From: Streptomyces sp. WAC 04229
Lineage (GTDB): Bacteria; Actinomycetota; Actinomycetes; Streptomycetales; Streptomycetaceae
Reading direction: 5' to 3'
Assembly (NCBI RefSeq): GCF_003947455.1
Contig: NZ_QHJH01000061.1
Span: 1 to 37,468, forward strand
Length of the DNA: 37,468 nt
Both the position numbers and the translations under genes were made by a program. This document shows, piece by piece, positions 7,278 through 14,263 of this stretch; positions within the stretch are counted from its first letter, which is position 1, and every line of letters starts with the position of its first letter. The notes beneath the pieces were generated by a model that worked only from the letters and a program-made list of their open reading frames with translations, searched no databases and was not told the origin of the DNA.

Positions 7278-8804
7278 GTGCCTCACAGCATCGACGAAGC
7301 CTTCACGGCACTCCCCCTACGCGCCCTCGCCGACGCCGCCCTCGCACGCGCGCGTGCGCTCGGCGCCGAACACGCGGACTTCCGCCTCGAACGGGTGCGC
7401 AACGCCTCCTGGCGGCTCAGGGACGCCAAGCCCGCCGGGTCCTCGGACACCACCGACCTCGGGTACGCGGTGCGGGTGGTGCACGGCGGTACGTGGGGCT
7501 TCGCGTCCGGTGTGGACCTGACCATGGACGCCGCCGCGAAGGTCGCCTCGCAGGCGGTGGCGATGGCGAAGCTGTCCGCGCAGGTCATCAGGGCGGCGGG
7601 GTCGGACGAGCACGTGGAGCTGGCGGGCGAGCCCGTGCACGCCGACCGGACGTGGGTGTCGTCGTACGAGGTCGACCCGTTCACCGTGCCCGACGAGGAG
7701 AAGTCGGCGCTGCTGGCCGACTGGAGCGGGCGGCTGCTGGCGGCCGACGGGGTCGACCACGTCGACGCCTCGCTGCTCACCGTGCACGAGAACAAGTTCT
7801 ACGCCGACACGGCGGGGACGGTGACCACGCAGCAGCGGGTGCGGCTGCATCCGGTGCTCACCGCCGTGTCGGTCGACGACTCCAGCGGCGAGTTCGACTC
7901 CATGCGGACGCTGGCCCCGCCGGCCGGGCGCGGCTGGGAGTACCTGACCGGCACCGGCTGGGACTGGGACTCCGAGCTGGCCGAGATCCCGGAGCTGCTG
8001 GCCGAGAAGATGCGGGCGCCCAGCGTCGAGGCGGGGCTGTACGACCTGGTCGTCGACCCGTCGAACCTGTGGCTGACCATCCACGAGTCCATCGGGCACG
8101 CCACCGAGCTGGACCGGGCGCTCGGATACGAGGCGGCGTACGCGGGCACCTCCTTCGCCACCTTCGACCAGCTCGGCAAGTTGCGCTACGGCTCGGAGCT
8201 GATGAACGTCACCGGCGACCGCAGCGCCGAGCACGGGCTGGCGACCATCGGGTACGACGACGAGGGCGTCGAGGGCCAGTCCTGGGATCTGGTGAAGGAC
8301 GGCACGCTGGTGGGCTACCAGCTCGACCGGCGGATCGCGCGGCTCATCGGGTTCGAGCGGTCCAACGGGTGCGCCTACGCCGACTCCCCCGCCCACGTGC
8401 CCGTGCAGCGCATGGCCAACGTCTCGCTCCGGCCCGACCCGGGCGGTCTGTCGACGGAGGATCTGATCGGGGGCGTGGACCGCGGCATCTACGTCGTCGG
8501 CGACCGCTCCTGGTCCATCGACATGCAGCGCTACAACTTTCAGTTTACGGGTCAGAGGGCATACACGATCCGGAACGGCCGCCTTGCGGGCCAGGTCAAG
8601 GACTTTGCTTATCAGGGGGTCACCCCCCAGTTCTGGGGCTCCATGGATGCTGTTGGAGGCCCCCAGACCTACGTACTAGGAGGGGCTTTCAACTGTGGAA
8701 AGGCCCAACCTGGGCAGGTCGCCTCCGTGTCTCACGGGTGTCCGTCTGCGATGTTTCGGAGTGTGAACATCCTGAACACTGCGAACGAGTCCGGCCGCGC
8801 CTGA
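7278..8804 (+). CDS. tldD: TldD metalloprotease subunit, chimeric: last 89 residues from the integrated element
   Basis: A 508-residue TldD, the catalytic half of the TldD/TldE protease that trims unfolded or modified peptides. HESIGH at 269-274 is the HExxxH zinc motif, and the Cys of GGAFNCGKAQPGQ (C473) matches the third metal ligand known in E. coli TldD. From N420 onward the gene is element-derived: codon use drops in GC3 (TTT, ACA, TAT, CTA appear), and a second, host-like version of the same 88 residues lies at 13997-14263. An ungapped comparison gives 67 of 88 identical. The frame is intact, with one extra residue (Ala) at the end. The start is GTG with a weak AGAGA ribosome site. The chimeric end lacks the ribosome site and ATGA overlap that linked native tldD to tldE. 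Confidence 0.93.
   Translation: MPHSIDEAFTALPLRALADAALARARALGAEHADFRLERVRNASWRLRDAKPAGSSDTTDLGYAVRVVHGGTWGFASGVDLTMDAAAKVASQAVAMAKLSAQVIRAAGSDEHVELAGEPVHADRTWVSSYEVDPFTVPDEEKSALLADWSGRLLAADGVDHVDASLLTVHENKFYADTAGTVTTQQRVRLHPVLTAVSVDDSSGEFDSMRTLAPPAGRGWEYLTGTGWDWDSELAEIPELLAEKMRAPSVEAGLYDLVVDPSNLWLTIHESIGHATELDRALGYEAAYAGTSFATFDQLGKLRYGSELMNVTGDRSAEHGLATIGYDDEGVEGQSWDLVKDGTLVGYQLDRRIARLIGFERSNGCAYADSPAHVPVQRMANVSLRPDPGGLSTEDLIGGVDRGIYVVGDRSWSIDMQRYNFQFTGQRAYTIRNGRLAGQVKDFAYQGVTPQFWGSMDAVGGPQTYVLGGAFNCGKAQPGQVASVSHGCPSAMFRSVNILNTANESGRA
8535..8539. other. attL: left junction of the element in tldD
   Basis: AACTT is shared with 13997-14001, and homology between the two tldD 3' ends starts exactly here. 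Up to this point the gene is host-like; after it codon use changes. The following 16 bases still match the right end at 11 positions. The exact strand-exchange point is inferred. Confidence 0.5.
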
Positions 8805-8858
8805 GAGGTCGCCTGTTCCGGCCCGAAACCAGGTCGACACGCGACCATAGCGAACCAC

Positions 8859-10106
8859 CTACGCCACGTCGTCCCAGTCCTCGATGTCGTCCTCAGAGGG
8901 CGTCAACGAGGGCGGGACGATGAGCCCCTTGAAGGGCTCCAGCTTGAGCCCCAGGCGATTGTGCATGGTGCGGGCGCCACGGTCCATGGCCCGGCGGAGG
9001 AGGTGGCCGTACACCAGTTCCGTGGTCCGAGTGGTTCGGTGCCCAACCCACGCCGCCACCTCGAAGAGCGGGATCTGAGCATGGATGGCCTCCGAGACGA
9101 AGAAGTGCCGGAAGCTCTTCGGGGTGTACTGCGGAGTCCCGGCCATCTTGGCCGCCGCCTTGAACTGATCCAGGAACCAGTCGTACGACGGGTGACGGTC
9201 GTTCAGCCGGGGGGATTCGAAGAACCAGCCTCGATCTCCCCACATCCCGAACGCGTCAATGTGATCGTTGAAGATCTCGTTGATTGATTCGGGTACCGGG
9301 GTCTTTCGAGCCTGTTCGAAGGCCCGATGCTTCGTCCCCCGCTTCACACCCCGCCTATAGCCGGAGATCTCTTGGCAGCCGTAGGCCGAGACCTGGTGAT
9401 TCACTGCGAGTACGCTTCGCTCCCAGTTCATTGAGTCGTCAGAGAGTGCCAGAGCCTCCCCCGGGCGCACGCCACAACCCGCCATGGCCCAGAAGCCGGC
9501 TCGGATCAGCTTCGGAGATTCCGCGATGATTCCAAGCACCTCTTCCATGCTCGGGATGTCTTGGTCGGTGACGGGAGTGAGTTGCTGCCCCGAGCGCCGA
9601 CGCGCATTGGCTTTCTTGCACGGATTACGGCCGATGATTTCGGCGGCTACCGCATAGTTGAAGACGGACGACAGGACGTTCTTGCGTCCATGGATCCCAG
9701 TTTCCTTGTAGCCGCGTTCCTTCTGGTCGGCCTCCCATTCCAGAATCGTCGCTGGGGTGATACTGCCGATGGGTTTATTCCCGAAGAAGGAGCCGTAGTG
9801 GTTGTCGTAGACGCTCTGGTAATTCCTCTTTGAGGACTCTTCCAGAGTTCCCGCCTCAACCCACTCGTGCCACACCTGCTCGAACGTCCGCTGTCCCGCC
9901 TTGGGGTTGATGTAGGTCCCCAAGTCCTTGTCCCGCTCGACCTTGACGGCGAACGCTTCCGCGTCTTCGAGCTTCTTGAAAGACACCTGTCGGGGCTTGC
10001 CTGCCCTGCCCCCGGGCTCCCGGTACGTCACCCGGTACGGCTCGTGAGGGCACGTGGGTTTCTTGCGCCGGGGACAGGAGCAGTCTTCCTTCTTGATGGT
10101 CGCCAC
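8859..10106 (-). CDS. int: Tyrosine recombinase / integrase of the element
   Basis: A 415-residue site-specific recombinase. The N-terminus has a Cys/His cluster (C9, C11, C19, H21) and an arm-binding region, followed by a core-binding domain (~70-160) and a catalytic domain. Catalytic residues visible are R214 (CGVRPGEAL), R333-H334 (TPKSFRHFF, with Lys where the usual first His of HxxR stands), H356 (WVGHRTT) and nucleophile Y366 (ELVYGHLL). The start is GTG, with AAGGG upstream. It ends 54 bp from the convergent chimeric tldD. It is last in the rep-xis-int order, and should recombine the tldD site with the element. Confidence 0.93.
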   Translation of the reverse strand: MATIKKEDCSCPRRKKPTCPHEPYRVTYREPGGRAGKPRQVSFKKLEDAEAFAVKVERDKDLGTYINPKAGQRTFEQVWHEWVEAGTLEESSKRNYQSVYDNHYGSFFGNKPIGSITPATILEWEADQKERGYKETGIHGRKNVLSSVFNYAVAAEIIGRNPCKKANARRRSGQQLTPVTDQDIPSMEEVLGIIAESPKLIRAGFWAMAGCGVRPGEALALSDDSMNWERSVLAVNHQVSAYGCQEISGYRRGVKRGTKHRAFEQARKTPVPESINEIFNDHIDAFGMWGDRGWFFESPRLNDRHPSYDWFLDQFKAAAKMAGTPQYTPKSFRHFFVSEAIHAQIPLFEVAAWVGHRTTRTTELVYGHLLRRAMDRGARTMHNRLGLKLEPFKGLIVPPSLTPSEDDIEDWDDVA

Positions 10107-10153
10107 GCGCGTTAACCCTTCACATGTTGATTGGTTAGTGACTGATCGTCAGC

Positions 10154-10339
10154 CTACCCTTGCTGCATACGCTCCTCAACCCAGTTGTGCAGATCACGAG
10201 TTCGGAACCGGATCTGCTTGCCGACCTTGAGGAACGGGATACCCCAGCGCCGGTATGAGTCCATGAGGACGCGCTTGGTCACTCCGAGTTCCGCCGCTGC
10301 CTCGTGCGGCGTCATGAGCAGATTGCTGGCACCCCTCAC
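10154..10339 (-). CDS. xis: Excisionase-like helix-turn-helix protein
   Basis: About 61 residues with one MerR/HTH_17-type winged helix: MTPHEAAAELGVTKRVLMDS followed by YRRWGIPFLKVGKQIRF and a C-terminal LHNWVEERM. This is the usual Xis form of actinomycete elements, which directs Int toward excision. I take the GTG at 10339 because it overlaps the rep stop as GTGA, suggesting translational coupling. An in-frame GTG at 10348 and an ATG at 10315 are possible. It lies 47 bp upstream of int. Confidence 0.85.
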   Translation of the reverse strand: MRGASNLLMTPHEAAAELGVTKRVLMDSYRRWGIPFLKVGKQIRFRTRDLHNWVEERMQQG

Positions 10340-11791
10340 AGCTCCCACCCCCGCCCCTCGTCCTCTATCGCTTCCCAGGCCAGTTGGCGGCTCATGACGT
10401 GATCTTCAGCGACTCCGGCAGCGGCCAGGGCAGCGCCGGCGGTGTAGCCGGAGCCGACGTAGCGCCAGTTGGAGTCCGAGACGACGGCAGGCCTGTCGGT
10501 CGGCCCCGTATCACCGCGCCGGTACTCGGCCCGCTCCTCACGCAGGGCCGTGTACGTGGTGGAGTAGCGGCGGGATTTTGTGAGGATGTGGCCCGGTAGC
10601 CGAGTGTGCGAGCCCAGGTGCGCAGCCGGAGGTGTTCCAGTTCCGCCAGGCCGCCCAGGCGCCAGCACGTAGCCATCAGGGCCCGCACATGCGGCGTGAC
10701 CATGGCTGTATGAATGTCGTCCAGGCTGGTGACGCGGTAGTCCAGTCCGGCGCCGGTTTCGGCTGTTCCCTTGGAGACGTACTTGGCCACGTATGCAGCG
10801 ACTGCGTCATCGGTAGGTCCCTCGTCGTCGGCGAAGGACCAGATAGGCCGTACGGACAACTGTTCGCCGAATAAAAGGAGTTCGGTTCCGTAGGCATCCG
10901 ATTCCGAGACGCGTACGTTCGCCGATGCGGCAGCCGTGTGTACAGCGTCGGTGAGTAGTTCGGTCGTGGCCAAGTCAGGAGAAGGGTCGCCGGGACCGGC
11001 CGCACCATCAAGGCGTACCACCCCGTGGAAGTGGATGGCTGAGCGCATTTGGTACTCGGCGACCTTGGCGACGGACACCACCAGGTGGTCTCGGAGCTTG
11101 GAGCGCCGGATCCCTGCGGCGGACGCTAGGTGCCGCCGTGCGGCGGTGGTGAACCGGTCCCACAGGCGCCCGGCGTGCGCGTGCCAAGCACGTGGGCCAC
11201 GTGGTCGTAGCAGTCCGGCCCCAGCGGAAGGCCCAGCGCCGTGTCATCCTCGGCGTGCACCAGGCCGCAGCCGACCGGACACCTGTGTTCGCACTCTCCG
11301 CCGTCCCGGCGCGGTCGGCATCGCTCACCGTCGAGGAAACGATGGACCGCCCCGAATGAAGGCGCCGTCAGCGTGACGAACAGGCGGGGCTGATCGCGCA
11401 CCGCATCGGGCACGTTCTTGCCGCCGGACAGGCCCGCGCGGATTAGCCGATAGGTGTCGCCCGCATGCAGGTAGGAGCACGGCTTACAGACCGACGCGCG
11501 GCGGTTGCGGCAGCGCACGGCCAGCCGCTCACCCGGCTCCCCGGCAGTTGAGTAGGAAGAGATCAACTCCCCCGTCATCGCATCGCGGGTGACTGCGGAG
11601 CCGGACAGATGGATGGGATGGGCACAACCCCCAATGGCCTTTATCTGCTCCAGCCAGCGAGGAAACAGGGGATCTTTTACCAGACGGATGATGCCCCGAT
11701 CTGCATCGGAGAGCGTCCGCAGACGCTCTTCACGCTCCAGCTCAGCGGAGCGACTACTGAAAGTAGTCACCTCGTGTGAGGCGTTGAACAC
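10336..11791 (-). pseudogene. Replication initiator (RepSA-like), broken by two single-base deletions
   Basis: Three overlapping frames together give one RepSA-like initiator. Part 1 starts at a GTG at 11791 behind AAGGAG and runs from MFNASHEVTTF through a Cys-rich segment (CRNRRASVCKPCSYLH, CEHRCPVGC) to YDHVAHV. A base is missing near 11184-11192, after which the next frame reads WHAHAGRLWDRFTTAARRHL and on to AYVAKYVSKGT. A second base is missing near 10593, after which the third frame reads GHILTKSRRYSTTYTALREE and ends at 10336. The match of residues on both sides of each break shows a once-continuous gene. Rep would start rolling-circle replication of the excised element, so this copy should be inactive unless the breaks are sequencing errors. 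Confidence 0.82.
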
Positions 11792-11870
11792 AGGGCATCT
11801 CCTTGCCTAACGGCAGGAACACACCTCAATGGCACTTTGATGGGGAGCCAGCCCGAAGTGTCACACCGAG

Positions 11871-13047
11871 TCACACCGGTACGCCGATCGCGTCAGCCAG
11901 GTCCCGCATCCCCTGCGTGAAGGTGCGCCGACGCGCGATCACTCGACCGAAGATGTCCCGCGCGTAGCGTTGGTTAGGCAGCCACTGGGGAGCGTCCGCG
12001 CGAATGCGCTGCAAGACCTCCACCGTCTTGGCGTAGTCGCGCGAGCGGGCATGCGCCTCTGCCACGTCCAAGACGGTTGCGATTATTGGAGGTGGGCCGC
12101 ATACCACTGGTCGGGATGCGCTTCGAGAGCTTGAGCACCAAGTCCGGCTTGTCGACGATCATGGCGTTCTCGGTCCGCTTCAGAGCCACCGTGACCGGCC
12201 CGAACGCCTGCAAGAAGTCGTCGCGCGGAGCGAACCCCCGCCCCATCGCGACCGCCGCCGAGTTGGCGTAGCGCAACGCGTCTTCGGCCTCTCCGGGCCG
12301 GTTGTCCCGGATCGCAGCAGCGAAGGCCCGCCAACAGCAGCCAGCCCCAGGCGCTCAGCTCCGCCGGGGTCGCCCGCGAAATTCGGGGCTCGACCTCATC
12401 CGCCCACTGCGTTGCCAGCTCCTGCGCCGCAGCCAGCCGACCGCGCCGCAGCAAGAGCCAGCACTGTGTGCTCACCATCGCCGCCGCCTGAAGCCGATCC
12501 GACGTCTCCTCCAGCGATCGGGACAGAGCGGTGTCGGCCGTCTCGAACTGCCGAGTCTATGTGAGCAGCCAGACTGTGAGCTGTGAGAGCCGGACACGTA
12601 CGGCCCGCCCCTCCGGGCCATTCTCAGCGATCAGATCAGCATCCCGCAGCAAGGGCGGAAGGATCACGCTCAGCTCTGCGAAACGATCACCGGAGAAGAG
12701 CCGCAGGGCTGATTCCAGCGCGTCCCGAACACCGCCCAGAGTCGGCTCTTCCGTCGCACCGTCCGCCCGTACCGGCGCCATGAGCGCACGCCGGACAGCC
12801 TCCCAACGGTCATCAGCGCCAGGCGCCGTATCGGGTTCCTCCTCATGATCAGCAATGAGGTTCGTCGTAGGCACCCGCAGGACCTTCGCCAGCCGACGCG
12901 CAGGCTCCAGGCGCGTGTCAGCCCGCTCCCCCTGCTCCAGCTTCCTGATCAAGGACAGGACACGCCGGACGCGGTCGCTAGCTGACGCTGTGTCATACCG
13001 CGCCGCTTGCGTACGCCCTGAAGCCGCTTGCCAATGTCGGCACTCAT
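11871..13047 (-). pseudogene. XRE-family regulator with TPR-like C-terminal region, multiply disrupted
   Basis: Starting at ATG 13047, fragments in successive frames rebuild a ~390-residue regulator. MSADIGKRLQGVRKRRGMTQ gives the helix-turn-helix, broken by a one-base deletion near 12966 and continuing as LSLIRKLEQGERADTRLEPA. An in-frame TAG at 12557-12559 (probably once CAG) interrupts the middle; the same frame continues TRQFETADTALSRSLEE. Frameshifts near 12325 and 12075 precede the end, ADAPQWLPNQRYARDIFGRV...ADAIGVPV. Such XRE/TPR regulators are common in Streptomyces and on AICEs. It would have controlled the rep operon or the divergent small gene. A 10-bp-spaced TCACACCG direct repeat (11861, 11871) lies at its 3' end, upstream of rep. 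Confidence 0.8.
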
Positions 13048-13090
13048 GATTCGAGCGTGCGGCCACCACTGCATGTGCATGCGGGCGAGC

Positions 13091-13138
13091 GATGGAATCC
13101 GATGCGGAAGCATTGCCAACGCGGGACGGGAGAACGCG
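13091..13138 (+). pseudogene. Remnant resembling the host DUF3099 gene
   Basis: Two short blocks match the chromosomal DUF3099 gene in the same order. ATGCGGAAGCA at 13102-13112 matches the gene start at 17582-17592, with similar bases before it. 13112-13138 encodes IANAGRENA, identical to 17801-17827, and all four nucleotide differences are at third codon positions. If real, about 210 bp of the gene body have been deleted between the blocks. Confidence 0.45.
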
Positions 13139-13269
13139 TCGTCACCCTCGTCAGCTCCCTTCCTGGCTGTGCTGCACAACCGGCGCCAGCGTCCCACGTG
13201 CGCGTGCGCGCACGGCCACCGAATACGGGTCCCCTCCAAGCTCAAGAAAAGCTCAGATCAACCGCACAG

Positions 13270-13305
13270 TTCCGGTGCAAGGCGACGGGTTACGCGTGCC
13301 ATACT
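13270..13305 (+). promoter_or_regulatory. 36-bp promoter-like block, copy in the element
   Basis: It matches 18049-18084 at 29 of 36 positions without gaps. It starts TTCCGGTGC and ends with an extended -10, TGCCATACT. An imperfect palindrome (13285-13297) occupies the middle. It lies 31 bp upstream of the GTG of the 42-residue gene, so promoter activity on the plus strand is likely. Confidence 0.6.
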
Positions 13306-13336
13306 GCGGCCCCGCCGAGAGACACGAGGAGGAATA

Positions 13337-13465
13337 GTGCTTGACCGACACCCATCCAAGCCCCGCGCGCGCTGTTGGTCGGATGCCGAACGATGGCAGG
13401 TCTACCTAGCGGCAGCGGGGTTAATCGTGGCGATCATCGCCACCGTGGGGCAGTTCATGCAGTAA
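13337..13465 (+). CDS. 42-residue membrane peptide of the element
   Basis: It starts at a GTG with AGGAGG four bases upstream, one of the best ribosome sites in the element. The product has a basic N-terminus (VLDRHPSKPRARCWSD) and one hydrophobic helix (VYLAAAGLIVAIIATVG), ending QFMQ. A promoter-like block lies just upstream and a hairpin follows the stop. Function is unknown. It could be a spread-type membrane peptide or a small toxin-like protein, but the sequence does not decide. It is transcribed divergently from the broken regulator. Confidence 0.65.
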   Translation: MLDRHPSKPRARCWSDAERWQVYLAAAGLIVAIIATVGQFMQ

Positions 13466-13512
13466 GAACCTCACGACAACACGAGACGGTCGCTCGGGAA
13501 CTGCACATGCAG

Positions 13513-13545
13513 CGAGCCCGGCCGACTGCTACGCGACCGGGCTCG
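13513..13545 (+). terminator. Terminator of the small membrane peptide gene
   Basis: CGAGCCCGG (13513-13521) pairs perfectly with CCGGGCTCG (13537-13545) across a 15-nt loop, 47 bp after the stop. Confidence 0.65.
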
Positions 13546-13933
13546 TGAACTGCGCTGGAGGGTCTGATTCGGGGTGCTGCCCGACTCGGGCCCTTCAGTG
13601 TCGTACGGGTGCTGGAAGGCTCCCGCTGCGGCGAGACAAAGCTACCGCACTCAGATAACTCCGGAGCCGCTTCCGGCGGACACTTTCCATGATGCCCAGA
13701 GCTTGATCATCACCTCGAACCGGCTGGTCAGACCAGAGATGGGTTCCCCTCCAAGGCAAGAATTGCACCCCCGGCCCCCGCGTCTCCTGGGTAGTCTCTG
13801 TCCTGATCCACAATCCGACCTTCAAAGCCAACCTCGGATACCCCGAGGCGCCCTTCGGAGGTCGACACAAAGCCATCACCAGACCCCGTAAAGTCCGGTT
13901 TCAACGAGTATGAACAGGGATTGAGGGCAGACC
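13546..13933. other. Element right end without a convincing gene
   Basis: 388 bp of lower-GC DNA. Open frames on both strands have no host-like codon bias, no recognisable residues and no good start sites. As the terminal region next to attR, it may hold integrase arm sites or remnants of lost genes. I see no strong repeats. Confidence 0.4.
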
Positions 13934-14263
13934 GTGAATAGCCGCCTGGCCTGCACAAACGCCGATCAGAGAGGTATGCCCCCTGCCCCTGCGGTGAACT
14001 TCCGGTTCACCGGGCAGCGCTTCTTCCGGATCGAGAACGGGCGGCTCGCCGGTCAGCTGCGGGACGTGGCCTACCAGGCGACGACCACCGACTTCTGGGG
14101 CTCCATGGCGGCCGTCGGCGGCCCGCGGACGTACGTCCTGGGTGGCGCCTTCAACTGCGGCAAGGCCCAGCCGGGGCAGGTCGCGGCCGTCTCCCACGGC
14201 TGCCCGTCCGCCCTCTTCAAGGGAGTCAACATTCTGAACACGACGCAGGAGGCGGGTCGATGA
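13934..14263 (+). pseudogene. Displaced native 3' end of tldD, with an element-supplied start
   Basis: Codons from 13997 to the TGA at 14261-14263 are the original last 88 residues of TldD, including the metal-site Cys in GGAFNCGKAQPGQ, with host-like GC3. It has no HExxxH and cannot be a protease alone. The element provides an in-frame GTG at 13934 with GAGGG six bases upstream, so a 109-residue fusion (21 element residues, then the tail) could be made. The end still overlaps tldE as ATGA and contains the tldE ribosome site. Confidence 0.8.
13997..14001. other. attR: right junction of the element in tldD
   Basis: AACTT marks the point where tldD homology resumes; the DNA before it (ending CCTGCGGTG) is unrelated to TldD. 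It pairs with attL at 8535-8539. A longer identity of 16 bp (14093-14108 with 8631-8646, encoding FWGSM) is the alternative crossover site. Confidence 0.5.

Larger units (their letters stand above)
8535..13996. mobile_element. Degenerate pSAM2/AICE-type integrative element inserted in tldD
   Basis: A 5.46-kb insertion between the two versions of the tldD 3' end. Left to right: substitute tldD tail, int, xis, rep (broken), XRE/TPR regulator (broken), a regulatory region, a 42-residue membrane peptide, then ~450 bp without a gene. rep-xis-int on one strand is the known layout of pSAM2-type actinomycete integrative and conjugative elements. No FtsK-like transfer gene, spread gene or Pra-like activator is seen. 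GC is visibly lower than in the flanks. It is probably no longer able to replicate or transfer by itself; int and xis remain open. Confidence 0.88.

Noticed and set aside
8805..8858. GGTCGC/GCGACC pairing between tldD and int as a terminator
   Set aside because: Six-base arms with a very long loop; too weak to call.
7199..8923. 574-codon plus-strand frame over tldD
   Set aside because: Out-of-frame shadow of tldD; all TldD motifs are in the other frame.
13028..13465. 145-codon plus-strand frame upstream of the 42-residue peptide
   Set aside because: Only the last 42 codons have a strong ribosome site and sensible topology; the rest overlaps the regulator start and promoter block.
13574..13891. 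105-codon frame at the element right end
   Set aside because: No host-like third-position bias, no ribosome site and no recognisable motif.
8535..13996. tRNA-gene attachment site, as usual for AICEs
   Set aside because: No tRNA-like sequence is seen at either end; both junctions lie in tldD coding sequence.
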